Assembly (NCBI GenBank): GCA_963205445.1
Contig: CAUJJG010000094.1
Coordinates: 1-37,250 of the forward strand
Length of the DNA: 37,250 nucleotides
Direction: 5' to 3'
From: Pseudomonadota bacterium
GTDB taxonomy: Bacteria; Pseudomonadota; Gammaproteobacteria; Xanthomonadales; Xanthomonadaceae
The notes below the pieces were generated by a model, which worked only from the letters and a program-made list of their open reading frames with translations, was not told the DNA's origin and searched no databases. Shown one piece after another: positions 10,661-20,793 of the stretch. The number at the start of each line of letters is the position of its first letter. The first letter of the stretch is position 1. Made by a program: the position numbers and the translations under genes.

Positions 10661-12030
10661 AGTCGTTCGCTGCCCTGTTGCTGGTGCCGGTGATGGCCGC
10701 CGCCACTGTGCCGTCTGCCACCACGCCCCCCGCCTATGCCAAGCGCTGGCCGCTGATCCTTGCGGCCGGCGATGGTGGCGCCTACCGGGTGACGCTGAGC
10801 CCCGAGGTCTATGCCACGGCAGCGACGTTGGATCTGCGCGATGTCGCAGTGCTTGATGCCGATGGGCAGGAAGTCGCAGCTGCCGTGCTGGGGCCCGAGG
10901 CGCAGGAAGCCAGGCCCATTGCAAGCGTGGCCGTGCCTTGGTTCGTGTTGCCTTCAACGTCGGCCAGCGGAGACACCACCCTGCGTCTGTCCGCCAGATT
11001 CGACGACAACGGCCGAATCCTGCAGTTGCACACCGATGCAAGTCCTGCGATGCCGGCAGGGGCAGCGACGGGCGGACTTCTGGTGGATCTGAGCAGCGTC
11101 CGCGAGGGCGTGCAGGCGCTGGAAATCGATTGGCAGGCCGGGGCCCCGTTTGAAGCCCATTATCGGGTGGAAAGCAGCTTCGATCTGCAGGCTTGGGAGA
11201 GCGTGCACGCGCGCAGCACCCTGCTGGACCTGCAGCGTGACGGTGAACGCCTGCGGCAGAATGAGATCTTGATTCCCGGCGGCCTGCGCTATCTGCGACT
11301 GCTGCCATTGACGGCCCATGCGGCCGTGCCGATCACCGCGGTGCGGGCTCGCTTGGACAGGCAGTATTTCGAGCAGCATAGGAGCAGTGTGGAGCTGCAG
11401 GGTCGGCGCATGCGTGCTGATGCGGGGGATGCGTTCGTGTATCAAAACACCGGGCGCTACCCGGCGGCGCAAGCCACATTGCGCAGCGATGATGCCGCCT
11501 TGGGCCAGTGGACGCTGGCAAGTCGTAACACCCAAGATGCGTCTTGGCGGTTCCGCGCCGGGCCATGGGTCGCATGGCAGGTGGGGGGCGCCCAGCGCAG
11601 TGAATCCCCGCCGCAGGCGCTGCACGGCGCGCCCGTGCGCGATGGCGAGTGGCAGCTGAGCAGCAACGGCCCATTGCCAAGCCAGGCGCCGCGGCTGAGG
11701 CTGCTGTACCGGCCAGAGGTGTTGGTGTTCCTGGCGCAGGGCCGGCCGCCTTACATGCTGGTGGCCGGCAGTGGACAAGCCGCGCGAACCCCGGCGCCCA
11801 TTCCTGCCTTGGTGCAAGCCTTGCGCAGTCAGCGCGGTGGCAACTGGCAGCCCACCCCCGCCTATCTGGGGGTGTCGTCGGTACTGGCTGGAGCACAGGC
11901 ATTGCAGCCGCCTGCGCCCCAGCGGGACTGGAAAACCTGGCTGCTGTGGGCCCTGTTGGCCGGCGGGGCGGCGACGGTGGCGGGTTTTGCGTTGAGTCTG
12001 TTGAAGAAGCCGACAGGTGGCACTGCCTGA
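10657..12030 (+). CDS. DUF3999 family protein
   Basis: ATGA overlap with the DUF2339 gene; MKSFAALLLVPVMAAATVPSATTPPAYAKRWPLILAAGDGGAYRVTLSPEVYA…; signal peptide and C-terminal TM (WLLWALLAGGAATVAGFALSLL). Confidence 0.82.
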   Translation: MKSFAALLLVPVMAAATVPSATTPPAYAKRWPLILAAGDGGAYRVTLSPEVYATAATLDLRDVAVLDADGQEVAAAVLGPEAQEARPIASVAVPWFVLPSTSASGDTTLRLSARFDDNGRILQLHTDASPAMPAGAATGGLLVDLSSVREGVQALEIDWQAGAPFEAHYRVESSFDLQAWESVHARSTLLDLQRDGERLRQNEILIPGGLRYLRLLPLTAHAAVPITAVRARLDRQYFEQHRSSVELQGRRMRADAGDAFVYQNTGRYPAAQATLRSDDAALGQWTLASRNTQDASWRFRAGPWVAWQVGGAQRSESPPQALHGAPVRDGEWQLSSNGPLPSQAPRLRLLYRPEVLVFLAQGRPPYMLVAGSGQAARTPAPIPALVQALRSQRGGNWQPTPAYLGVSSVLAGAQALQPPAPQRDWKTWLLWALLAGGAATVAGFALSLLKKPTGGTA

Positions 12031-12089
12031 GGCAGTTTGAACCGCCGCCATGGCAACGCGACAATGGGCGTCTCTTCCCCACGGATTGA

Positions 12090-13274
12090 ATGCCCATGTC
12101 CATCGTACGCATGACCGACCTCGACCTCGCCGGCAAGCGGGTGCTGATCCGCCAGGATCTCAACGTGCCGATCGATGCGGCCGGCCACATCACCTCCGAA
12201 CAGCGCATCCTGGCGTCGCTGCCGACGCTGAAGCTGGCGCTGGAAAAGGGCGCGGCGGTGCTGGTGACGTCCCACCTCGGGCGGCCCAAGGAGGGCGTGT
12301 GGAGCGAGGCGGACTCGCTGGCGCCGGTGGCCGCGCGTCTGTCCGAACTGCTGGGCGTGGACGTGCCGCTGGTCAAGGATTGGGTGGACGGCGTCGACGT
12401 TGCGCCGGGCCAGATCGTGCTGCTGGAAAACTGCCGGATGAACGTCGGCGAGAAGGCCGATGACGAGGCGCTGTCGAAGAAGTATGCCGCGCTGTGCGAC
12501 GTGTTCGTCATGGACGCCTTCGGCACTGCGCACCGCGCCCAGGCCTCCACCCATGGCGTGATCCGGTTTGCGCCGGTGGCCTGCGGCGGGCCGTTGCTGA
12601 TGGCCGAGCTGGACGCGCTGGACAAAGCCTTGGCCAACCCGGCGCGGCCGCTTCTGGCCATCGTTGCCGGCAGCAAGGTCAGCACCAAGCTGGAGCTGCT
12701 GTCGAATCTGGTTGACAAGGTTGATCAGCTGATTGTCGGCGGCGGGATTGCCAATACCTTCATTGCCGCCGAAGGTCACGGCGTGGGCAAGTCGCTGGTC
12801 GAAAACGACTTGCTCGACACTGCGCGCAAGATCGACGCCGATGCCCGCGCCCGCGGCGCACAAATTCCGCTGCCCAGCGACGTGGTGGTGGCCCCCGCCT
12901 TTGCCGCCGATGCGCCGGCCACGGTCAAGCCGGTGGACGACGTGGCGGCCGACGACATGATCCTCGACATCGGCCCGGCCACCGCCGCGCACTATGCCGA
13001 GCTGATTGCCAAGGCTGGCACCGTGGTCTGGAATGGCCCGGTGGGGGTGTTCGAATTCGATGCCTTCGGCAAGGGCACCGAGGCGCTGGCGCGGGCAATC
13101 GCGGCCTCGCAGGCGTTCTCGATCGCCGGCGGTGGCGACACGCTGGCGGCGGTGGACAAGTACGGCATTGCAGGTGAGGTGAGCTACATCTCCACCGGCG
13201 GTGGCGCGTTCCTCGAATTCCTCGAAGGCAAGACCCTGCCGGCAGTGGCGGCCTTGGCGATGCGGGCCGATTGA
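12090..13274 (+). CDS. pgk: Phosphoglycerate kinase
   Basis: [12 protein letters not shown]…[11 protein letters not shown]…[18 protein letters not shown] at 12090 or 12096. Confidence 0.97.
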   Translation: MPMSIVRMTDLDLAGKRVLIRQDLNVPIDAAGHITSEQRILASLPTLKLALEKGAAVLVTSHLGRPKEGVWSEADSLAPVAARLSELLGVDVPLVKDWVDGVDVAPGQIVLLENCRMNVGEKADDEALSKKYAALCDVFVMDAFGTAHRAQASTHGVIRFAPVACGGPLLMAELDALDKALANPARPLLAIVAGSKVSTKLELLSNLVDKVDQLIVGGGIANTFIAAEGHGVGKSLVENDLLDTARKIDADARARGAQIPLPSDVVVAPAFAADAPATVKPVDDVAADDMILDIGPATAAHYAELIAKAGTVVWNGPVGVFEFDAFGKGTEALARAIAASQAFSIAGGGDTLAAVDKYGIAGEVSYISTGGGAFLEFLEGKTLPAVAALAMRAD

Positions 13275-13282
13275 ATATGTTT

Positions 13283-13317
13283 TCACGACGGCGCGCAATA
13301 GTCGCGTGCCGTCGTGA
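13283..13317. repeat. Strong 14-bp hairpin (one G·U) between pgk and pyk
   Basis: TCACGACGGCGCGC-(AATAGTC)-GCGTGCCGTCGTGA; no U-tract on either strand. Confidence 0.8.
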
Positions 13318-13364
13318 TGTGGTAGCGTGCGGGCATCTTTGACAACGATGTCAGCCAGCCCTGC

Positions 13365-14846
13365 ATGAGCGCCTCTGCCGCCCCCGAACAACGCCGCCAT
13401 ACCCGTATCGTCGCCACCCTGGGCCCGGCCACCGATCCGCCGGAGGTGCTGGAGGCGATTTTGCGTGCCGGCGTGGACGTGGTGCGCCTGAACTTCTCGC
13501 ACGGCGATCCCTCCGGGCAAGTGACGCGTGGTGAGGCGGTACGCGCGGCGGCCGCCAAGATCGGACGCGAGGTCGGCATCCTGGCCGATCTGCCGGGGCC
13601 GAAGATCCGGGTGGAGACCTTTGCCGAGGGCAAGGTGCAGCTCAAGGCTGGCGATCGCTTCGACCTGGTGGCCAGCCTCGATGTGCCCCCGGGCGATGCC
13701 CGCCAGGTGGGCGTGAGCTATCTGGAGTTGCCCGGCGATGTGGCGGCGGGTGACGTGTTGTTGCTGGATGACGGCATGGTGCAGCTGCAGGTGGCGGCAG
13801 TGGAAGGGGAGCGCATCATCACCACCGTCCTCAACGACGGCGTGCTGTCCAACCGCAAGGGGCTGAACAAGCAGGGCGGCGGCCTGTCGCTGGGTGCGAT
13901 CACCGAGCGCGACCGCGAGCTGATCGCGATTGCTGCCGGCATGGGGGTGGATTTCATCGCCGTCTCGTTTTGCCGCAACGCCGAAGACATGCACGAGGCG
14001 CGGCGGGTGGCCAAGGCGCATGGCAGCAGTGCAGCGATTGTTTCGAAGATCGAGCGTGCCGAGGCGATCGAAAACCTCGCCGAGATCGTCGAAGCCAGTG
14101 ACGTGGTGATGGTGGCGCGCGGCGACTTGGGTGTGGAAATCGGGGATGCCGAACTGCCCGGCCTGCAAAAAAAGATCATCCGCGAAGCGGTGGCGCGGGA
14201 AAAAGTGGTGATCACTGCCACCCAGATGCTGCAATCGATGGTGGACAGCCCCATGCCCACCCGCGCCGAGGTGCTGGATGTGGCCAATGCCGTGATCGAC
14301 GGCACCGATGCGGTGATGCTGTCGCAGGAATCGGCCGCTGGCAGTTGGCCGGTGCGCGCCGTTGAAACGATGGCGCGGATTTGCCGCGGTGCGGAGCGCC
14401 AGTTCGCCGCCGATACCGATTTCGAGAAGGCCAGACGCGGGCTGGAGCGTGCCGACCAGGCCATCGCCATGGCCACCATGTTCCTGTCCGAGCACATTGG
14501 CGTGCGTGCGGTGGTGGCGATGACCGAATCCGGTGGCACCGCCCGCTACCTGTCGCGGTTCCGGTCGGCTGTGCCCATTTACGCGTTTTCCCATCACGCG
14601 CATGCCCGTCGCCGCATGGCCCTGATGCGCGATGTGTTCCCGATGGACTACGACAGCCGCGGCCAGACCCCCCGCGAGGCCGCCCGCGGCAGTATCCGCC
14701 TGTTGGTGGAGGCCGGCCTGCTCAGCCCCGGCGACCGCGTGGTGTTCACCAGTGGCGAACACATGGAAACCAAGGGCGCCACCAATACCCTGCGCCTGCT
14801 GGAAGTGGGCGCGGATGGCTGCGCGACGGGGCTGGGGGAGTTGTAA
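13365..14846 (+). CDS. pyk: Pyruvate kinase
   Basis: TRIVATLGPATDPPEVLEAILRAGVDVVRLNFSHG…MVARGDLGVEI…ATQMLQSM…PTRAEVLDVANAV. Confidence 0.97.
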   Translation: MSASAAPEQRRHTRIVATLGPATDPPEVLEAILRAGVDVVRLNFSHGDPSGQVTRGEAVRAAAAKIGREVGILADLPGPKIRVETFAEGKVQLKAGDRFDLVASLDVPPGDARQVGVSYLELPGDVAAGDVLLLDDGMVQLQVAAVEGERIITTVLNDGVLSNRKGLNKQGGGLSLGAITERDRELIAIAAGMGVDFIAVSFCRNAEDMHEARRVAKAHGSSAAIVSKIERAEAIENLAEIVEASDVVMVARGDLGVEIGDAELPGLQKKIIREAVAREKVVITATQMLQSMVDSPMPTRAEVLDVANAVIDGTDAVMLSQESAAGSWPVRAVETMARICRGAERQFAADTDFEKARRGLERADQAIAMATMFLSEHIGVRAVVAMTESGGTARYLSRFRSAVPIYAFSHHAHARRRMALMRDVFPMDYDSRGQTPREAARGSIRLLVEAGLLSPGDRVVFTSGEHMETKGATNTLRLLEVGADGCATGLGEL

Positions 14847-14910
14847 CGCAAGCGACTCAGCGGGCACCTCGGGTTTGGCCACGGTCCGGTAGGTAGGCGG
14901 AAGGCCGGGC

Positions 14911-14916
14911 TATAAT
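14911..14916 (+). promoter_or_regulatory. Candidate -10 element TATAAT upstream of class I fba
   Basis: Consensus TATAAT 38 nt upstream of the ATG; -35 is weak. Confidence 0.5.
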
Positions 14917-14953
14917 TGGCGGATTCCAACAAACGCCAGCCGAGCCCAACCGC

Positions 14954-15958
14954 ATGAGCATCGAACAACTTGCCGAAACCGCCCGCGCCATGGTTGCCCC
15001 GGGCAAGGGCATCATCGCCATCGACGAATCCTCCGCCACCTGCAAGAAGCGCTTCGACGGGGTGGGCATCGAGTGCACGGAAGAAACCCGCCGCGCCTAC
15101 CGCGAGCTGCTGCTGACAGCGCCCAACGCCAACCAGTACCTGTCCGGCGCCATCTTGTTCGACGAAACCCTGCGCCAGTCCACCAAGAGCGGCGTACCGT
15201 TTGCCAAGTACATGCTGGACAACGGCATGATCCCGGGCATCAAGGTGGACAAGGGCACGGTGCCGCTGGCTGGCTTCCCCGGCGAACTGGTCACCGAGGG
15301 CCTCGATGGCCTGCGTGACCGCCTCAAGGAGTACTACAAGCTGGGCGCGCGTTTCGCCAAGTGGCGTGCGGTCATCACCATCGGTGAGGATGCGCCGTCC
15401 GGCACCTGCATCGAGGCCAATACCCATGCGCTGGCCCGCTATGCCGCGCTGTGTCAGGAGCAGGGCTTGGTGCCGATGGTGGAGCCGGAGATCCTGATGG
15501 ACGGCAGCCACGACATCGGCACCTGCTATGAAGTGACCGAAGTGGTGCTGCGCTCGCTGTTCGATGCCCTGTACAACCAGAGCGTGATGCTGGAAGGCAC
15601 CATCCTCAAGGCCTCGATGGTCGTCCCCGGCAAGGACTGCCCGGAACAGGCCAGCGTGGAAGATGTGGCCGAATCTACCCTGATGTGCCTGAAGTCGGCG
15701 GTGCCGGCGATCCTGCCGGGCATCGTGTTCCTGTCCGGCGGCCAGAGCGACGAAGACGCCACCGCGCATCTGGACGCCATGAACCGGCTGGGCCCGAACC
15801 CGTGGCCGCTGTCGTTCAGCTACGGCCGTGCCATGCAGCAGGCCGCACTGAAGCTGTGGGCCGCCGACATGACCGGCAACTACGCCAAGGCCCAGCAGAC
15901 GGTGTTTGAGCGCGCCAAGGCCAATGGTCTGGCCGCTCTGGGGCAGTGGGAGGGCTGA
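14954..15958 (+). CDS. Class I fructose-bisphosphate aldolase
   Basis: MSIEQLAETARAMVAPGKGIIAIDESSATCKKRFDGVGIECTEETRRAYRELLLTAP…FLSGGQSDEDATAHLDAMN; class I aldolase signatures. Confidence 0.95.
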   Translation: MSIEQLAETARAMVAPGKGIIAIDESSATCKKRFDGVGIECTEETRRAYRELLLTAPNANQYLSGAILFDETLRQSTKSGVPFAKYMLDNGMIPGIKVDKGTVPLAGFPGELVTEGLDGLRDRLKEYYKLGARFAKWRAVITIGEDAPSGTCIEANTHALARYAALCQEQGLVPMVEPEILMDGSHDIGTCYEVTEVVLRSLFDALYNQSVMLEGTILKASMVVPGKDCPEQASVEDVAESTLMCLKSAVPAILPGIVFLSGGQSDEDATAHLDAMNRLGPNPWPLSFSYGRAMQQAALKLWAADMTGNYAKAQQTVFERAKANGLAALGQWEG

Positions 15959-15997
15959 GCTGCCTTCCTTGCGGCTGGCCAGTGGCCGTGATGCTCA

Positions 15998-16030
15998 CAA
16001 ACGCCGGCCTCGCGCCGGCGTTTGCATTTC
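15998..16030 (+). terminator. Rho-independent terminator downstream of fba
   Basis: CAAACGCCGGC-CTCGC-GCCGGCGTTTG, perfect 11-bp stem, followed by CATTTC. Confidence 0.8.
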
Positions 16031-16082
16031 TGCCATTCGCCAGCCGATGCGGCGTATGCTCGCGGCAACGGTAGGGGCAGGT

Positions 16083-16451
16083 ATGGCGAACGACACGCAA
16101 CTGACGAGCCAGCTGATGCGCGCGTTGGCGCAAGGTGACAAAGCCGCGGCGACCGGCCTGCTGCGGGATGCGGGCCTGCCGGCATTGCGGCAGGCGATGG
16201 GCGAGTTGCGGGCCATGACGCCCGAGGATCGTCAGGCGCTGAAGGCGCGTGTGCTGCAGGCCTCCGGGCCTGTGGCCGACGCAGAGGTTCTGCATGGCGT
16301 GCAGGGGCATGCACAGGCGGCCAGTCAAGCGCTGCGTGCGCACGGTCGCAAGCCGACCGTGGAGATGGGGGACAGCCCCGGCGGCCTGCGCTGGGTGCTG
16401 GCATTGGTGCTGCTGGCATTGGGAGCGTGGGCAGCATTCGGTTGGGGCTGA
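16083..16451 (+). CDS. Hypothetical protein with C-terminal TM segment
   Basis: 122 aa MANDTQLTSQLMRALAQGDKAAATGLLRDAGLPALRQ…WVLALVLLALGAWAAFGWG; starts after the fba terminator. Confidence 0.65.
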   Translation: MANDTQLTSQLMRALAQGDKAAATGLLRDAGLPALRQAMGELRAMTPEDRQALKARVLQASGPVADAEVLHGVQGHAQAASQALRAHGRKPTVEMGDSPGGLRWVLALVLLALGAWAAFGWG

Positions 16452-16569
16452 GGCGGGGTTGGCAACGCGCCAAGCGGCCAGCGGTTGACAGCCCGGAACC
16501 CAGCCGATGGCACAGGAGAAGCGTCATCTTGCCCGGCTAAAATCGCGAGCCACCCGCAAGAGCTGCGCC

Positions 16570-17655
16570 ATGCCACAGAGTCAATGTCGTTTCCTGTTGT
16601 TCGCCGTGGTCGTGGCGGTGGCACTTGCTGCCTGTGGCAAACAGGGTCAATCCGGGCAGGCGGGGCCTGGCGGCGGCCGTGGCAACCAGCCCGTAAAAGT
16701 GGACGTGGCCGTCGTGCGCGAACAGGACTGGCACGATGCCCTGCGCGCGCTGGGAACGGTCAAGGCGCACGAGGCGGTGACGGTGACGGCCAAGGTCAGT
16801 GAGACCGTGGAAACGGTGCATTTCGAAAGCGGGCAGGCGGTGGCCAAGGGCGCACCGCTGGTGACCTTGAGCGGGCAGCAGCAGCAGGCGATGCTGGCGT
16901 CGGCGCAGGCCCAGTTGAAGGAAGCCGAGCAGCAATTCCAGCGGCAGCAGCAGCTGGTGGCTCAGCAGCTGGTGGCGCGTTCGGCGTTCGATGCCGCCCG
17001 CGCCAGTCGCGACGCGGCACGTGCGCAACTGGCTCAGATCCGCGCCAATCTGAGTGACCGGGTGATTCGTGCACCGTTTGCCGGTGTGCTGGGTATCCGC
17101 CAAGTCAGCCCCGGTGCGCTGGTGACGCCCGGGACGGTCATCGCCACCCTGGATGCCATCGACCGCGTGTATGTGGACTTCCCGGTGCCGGAAACCGAAG
17201 TGGCCGGGGTTGCGCCCGGGCAGGCGCTGCAAGGCCGTGCGGGCGCCTACCCAGGGCGCAGCTTCGATGGCCGGGTCAATACGGTGTCTGCGCGTCTGGA
17301 TGCGGGTAGCCGTGCCGCCACCGTGCGCGCTGAGCTGCCCAACCCGGAGCATCTTCTCAAGCCCGGCATGCTGGTCGAGGTCGCGCTGGTGCGCGCAACC
17401 CGCCCGGCCTTGGTGGTGCCGGAATTGGCGGTGCAGCAAATCGGCAGTGAGACCTTCGTTTGGCGGGTGAAGGACGACGGCACGGTGGAAAAAGCCGACG
17501 TGGTGGTGGGCGCGCGCATCCCCGGCCAGGTGATGCTGCAGTCGGGCATCCGCAGCGGCGAAACGATCGTGGTGGAGGGCACCGGCAAGCTGCAGCCGGG
17601 GGCCAAGGTGGCAACGGGCGGCCCCGCGCCTGCCGGCAACGTCACGGCGCACTGA
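16570..17655 (+). CDS. RND efflux periplasmic adaptor (membrane fusion) lipoprotein
   Basis: MPQSQCRFLLFAVVVAVALAACGKQG (lipobox LAAC); VTVTAKVSETVETVHFESGQAVAKGAPLVTL…VIRAPFAGVLGIRQVSPGALVTPGTVIATL. Confidence 0.93.
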   Translation: MPQSQCRFLLFAVVVAVALAACGKQGQSGQAGPGGGRGNQPVKVDVAVVREQDWHDALRALGTVKAHEAVTVTAKVSETVETVHFESGQAVAKGAPLVTLSGQQQQAMLASAQAQLKEAEQQFQRQQQLVAQQLVARSAFDAARASRDAARAQLAQIRANLSDRVIRAPFAGVLGIRQVSPGALVTPGTVIATLDAIDRVYVDFPVPETEVAGVAPGQALQGRAGAYPGRSFDGRVNTVSARLDAGSRAATVRAELPNPEHLLKPGMLVEVALVRATRPALVVPELAVQQIGSETFVWRVKDDGTVEKADVVVGARIPGQVMLQSGIRSGETIVVEGTGKLQPGAKVATGGPAPAGNVTAH

Positions 17656-17658
17656 CGC

Positions 17659-20600
17659 ATGCAACTGTCCGATCTTTCGATCAAGCGGCCGGTGCTGGCC
17701 GTGGTGATGAGCCTGCTGTTGATCGTGCTGGGGGTGATGTCCTTCCTGCGCCTGACCCTGCGCGAGCTGCCGGCCATAGACCCGCCCATCGTGTCCGTGC
17801 AGGTCAGCTACCCCGGCGCTTCGGCCGGGGTGGTGGAAACTCGCATCACCAAGACGATGGAAGATGCGTTGGCTGGCATCGAGGGCATCAATACCATCGA
17901 TTCCAGCAGCCAGAACGGCAGTTCACGGATCAGCATCGAATTTTATGCCAGCCGCGATATCGAGGCCGCGGCGAACGACGTTCGCAACGCCGTCAGCCGG
18001 GTGGCGGACCGCATGCCCGAAGAGGCCGATGCCCCCGAAATCAGCAAGGTCGAGGCCGATTCCGACGCCATCATCTGGTTCAACCTGCGCTCCACGGCGA
18101 TGGACCAGATGCAGATGTCGGACTATGCCCAACGCTATCTGGTGGATCGGTTTTCCAGTCTGCAGGGGGTCGCGCGGGTCTTTCTGGGCGGCAGCCAGCG
18201 CTACGCGATGCGGGTCTGGCTGGACGGCGACGCCTTGGCGGCGCGTGGCCTGACGCCGGCGGATGTGGAAAGTGCCCTGCGTGCCGAAAACGTGGAGGTG
18301 GGCGCGGGGCGCATCGAGTCGGCCCAGCGAGATTTCATCCTGCGGGTGGCGCGCGACTACACCACGGCGGACGCCTTTGCGCAGATGCCGCTGGGCAAGG
18401 GCAGCGATGGCTATGTGGTGCGCCTGGGCGATGTGGCGCGGGTGGCGCTGGAATCCACAGAACGGCGCGCCTACTACCACAGCAATGGCGAGCCGGCGAT
18501 GGGCATCGGCATCGTCAAGACCTCCACCGCCAACAGTCTGGAAGTGGCCGATGCCGCCAAGGCCGAGGCTGACCGGATCCGGCCGGGCCTGCCCAAGGGC
18601 ACCGACATCTACGTTGCCTACGACAGCACCACGTTCATTTCCGCAGCGGTGGAGCGCGTCTACGAAACTTTGGTGGAAGCCATCGTGCTGGTGCTGGTGG
18701 TGATCTGGCTGTTCCTGGGCAGCATGCGGGCCGCCATGATCCCGGCGGTGACCGTGCCGGTTTGCGTGGTCGCCTCCTTCATCGCCCTGTACGCCTTCGG
18801 GTTCTCGATCAACCTGCTCACCTTGCTGGCGCTGGTGCTGTGCATTGGTCTGGTGGTCGATGACGCCATCGTGGTGGTGGAAAACATCCAGCGCCGGGTG
18901 GACTTGGGGGAACCGGCACTGGTGGCCGCGCGACGAGGGACCAAACAGGTGGCGTTTGCGGTGTTGGCCACCACGGCGGTTTTGGTGGCGGTCTTCCTGC
19001 CCGTGGGATTCCTGCAGGGCAACACCGGGCGCCTGTTCCGTGAGCTGTCGGTGGCACTGGCGGCGGCGGTGGCGATTTCCGCCTTTGTTGCCCTGACGCT
19101 CACCCCGATGATGGCCAGCAAGCTGCTGCGTCCGCATACCGGGCCACATGCCGTGCACGGGAATCGGGTCAGCGAGTGGCTCAATGCCCGCTTCCAGACC
19201 TTGGCCGGTGGCTATCGGCGGGTGCTGGACCGGCATATTCACCGGGTCTGGTTGTTTGGCGGGCTGATGCTGGCGGCGGTGGTGGCACTGGTGGTGCTGT
19301 TCAAGCAATTGCCAAGCGAGCTGGCGCCCACCGAGGACCGTGGCTCTTTCCAGCTGATGATGGAGGGGCCGGAAGGTGCCGGGTTTGATTACACCGTCGG
19401 GCAAATGAAGCAAGTGGAGGCCATCCTCGCCGGTGAAATAGGGCCGGACAAGGCGATTCTTCGTGCCAATCCGCGCGTGCCCGGCAGTTTTGGCGCCAGC
19501 GAGGAAATGCATACCGGGCGCGCGATGATCTTCCTGCAGCCTTGGGACCTGCGGGAGAAAAGCACGGTGGAGCTGGCCGCCGAGCTGGAGAAGAAGTTCA
19601 CCGGGCTGACCGGCGTGCGCGTTCGCACCATGGCCGGTGGCGGGCTGGTGCGCAGCCGTGGCCAGCCCTTCCAGCTGGTGCTGGGGGGGCCGGACTACAA
19701 GGAGTTGGCGCAATGGCGCGACATCCTGCTGGCCAAGATGGCGGACAACCCCGGGTTCGTCGGGCCGGATTCGGACTACAAGGAAACCCGGCCGCAGATG
19801 CGGGTGGTGATCGACCGCGCGCGTGCCGCGGACCTTGGCGTGTCCGCCACCGCCATCGGCCAGGCGTTGGAGACGATGATGGGCGGCCGCCGCGTGACCA
19901 CCTTCGTCGACAACGGCGAGGAATACGACGTCAAGCTGCAGGCCGATCGTGAAGGTCGCGACTCGGTGGCGGCGCTGGAAACCCTGCAGGTGCGGGGGCG
20001 TGGTGGCGTGCTGGTGCCACTGTCGAACCTCGTCACGCTCAAGGAAATCGCCGAGCCGGGGACGCTCAACCGCTTCAATCGGCTGCGTTCGATCACCCTC
20101 AGCGCGCGTCTGGCCGAGGGCTATCCGCTGGGCGAGGCGGTGGCCTGGGCGCAGCAGACGGCGCGAGAATCGCTGCCTGACTACGCGCAGATCAGCTGGA
20201 AGGGCGAATCGCGCGAGCTGCAGCAGTCCGGTGGTGAGGTGTTGGTCACCTTCGCGCTGGCACTGCTGATCGTTTACTTGGCGCTGGCGGCGCAGTTCGA
20301 GAGCTTCCTGCACCCGCTGGTGATCATGCTGACGGTGCCGCTGGGTGTGTTGGGTGCCCTGCTGGGGCTGTGGCTCACTGGCGGTACGGTCAACCTGTTT
20401 TCACAGATCGGCATCGTCATGCTTGTGGGGTTGGCCGCCAAGAACGGCATCCTGATCGTGGAGTTTGCCAACCAGCTGCGCGATGACGGCCTTGCCATTC
20501 GCGAGGCCATCGTCGAAGCGGCGGCCGTGCGTCTGCGGCCGATCCTGATGACCTCGATCGCCACCGTGATGGGTGCGGTGCCGCTGGTGATCTTCGGCGG

Positions 20601-20793
20601 GCCGGGCTCGGCCAGCCGTGCCACGATTGGTGTGGTGGTGATCTTCGGCGTCGCTTTCTCCACCCTGCTGTCACTGTTCGTGGTGCCGGCGTTCTATGCC
20701 GTACTGGCAAACTACACGCGCTCGCCGGAAGAACTGGCGAAGCGGCTGGAAACACTGGAAGCGGAAACCCCGCAGGCAGGCGGACATGCGTGA
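17659..20793 (+). CDS. RND efflux permease (AcrB/MexB-like, HAE1 family)
   Basis: 1044 aa; MQLSDLSIKRPVLAVVMSLLLIVLGVMSFLRL…LVVDDAIVVVENIQR…VGLAAKNGILIVEFANQLRD. Confidence 0.96.
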   Translation: MQLSDLSIKRPVLAVVMSLLLIVLGVMSFLRLTLRELPAIDPPIVSVQVSYPGASAGVVETRITKTMEDALAGIEGINTIDSSSQNGSSRISIEFYASRDIEAAANDVRNAVSRVADRMPEEADAPEISKVEADSDAIIWFNLRSTAMDQMQMSDYAQRYLVDRFSSLQGVARVFLGGSQRYAMRVWLDGDALAARGLTPADVESALRAENVEVGAGRIESAQRDFILRVARDYTTADAFAQMPLGKGSDGYVVRLGDVARVALESTERRAYYHSNGEPAMGIGIVKTSTANSLEVADAAKAEADRIRPGLPKGTDIYVAYDSTTFISAAVERVYETLVEAIVLVLVVIWLFLGSMRAAMIPAVTVPVCVVASFIALYAFGFSINLLTLLALVLCIGLVVDDAIVVVENIQRRVDLGEPALVAARRGTKQVAFAVLATTAVLVAVFLPVGFLQGNTGRLFRELSVALAAAVAISAFVALTLTPMMASKLLRPHTGPHAVHGNRVSEWLNARFQTLAGGYRRVLDRHIHRVWLFGGLMLAAVVALVVLFKQLPSELAPTEDRGSFQLMMEGPEGAGFDYTVGQMKQVEAILAGEIGPDKAILRANPRVPGSFGASEEMHTGRAMIFLQPWDLREKSTVELAAELEKKFTGLTGVRVRTMAGGGLVRSRGQPFQLVLGGPDYKELAQWRDILLAKMADNPGFVGPDSDYKETRPQMRVVIDRARAADLGVSATAIGQALETMMGGRRVTTFVDNGEEYDVKLQADREGRDSVAALETLQVRGRGGVLVPLSNLVTLKEIAEPGTLNRFNRLRSITLSARLAEGYPLGEAVAWAQQTARESLPDYAQISWKGESRELQQSGGEVLVTFALALLIVYLALAAQFESFLHPLVIMLTVPLGVLGALLGLWLTGGTVNLFSQIGIVMLVGLAAKNGILIVEFANQLRDDGLAIREAIVEAAAVRLRPILMTSIATVMGAVPLVIFGGPGSASRATIGVVVIFGVAFSTLLSLFVVPAFYAVLANYTRSPEELAKRLETLEAETPQAGGHA

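Noticed and set aside
12064-12097. ATGGGC…GCCCAT inverted pair near the pgk start
   Set aside because: Only 6 bp with a 22-nt loop; expected by chance in GC-rich spacer.
11862-14882. 1006-aa minus-strand ORF antisense to pgk and pyk
   Set aside because: His/Gly/Arg-rich low-information translation, opposite strand of two unmistakable glycolytic genes; typical high-GC artefact.
16508-16532. Possible sigma54 promoter (TGGCAC … TTGC) upstream of the RND adaptor
   Set aside because: Spacing between the two elements is 15 nt rather than the required ~5 nt.
17923-20313. 796-aa minus-strand ORF antisense to the RND permease
   Set aside because: Composition (H, Q, R-rich) and full overlap with a conserved permease indicate a shadow ORF.
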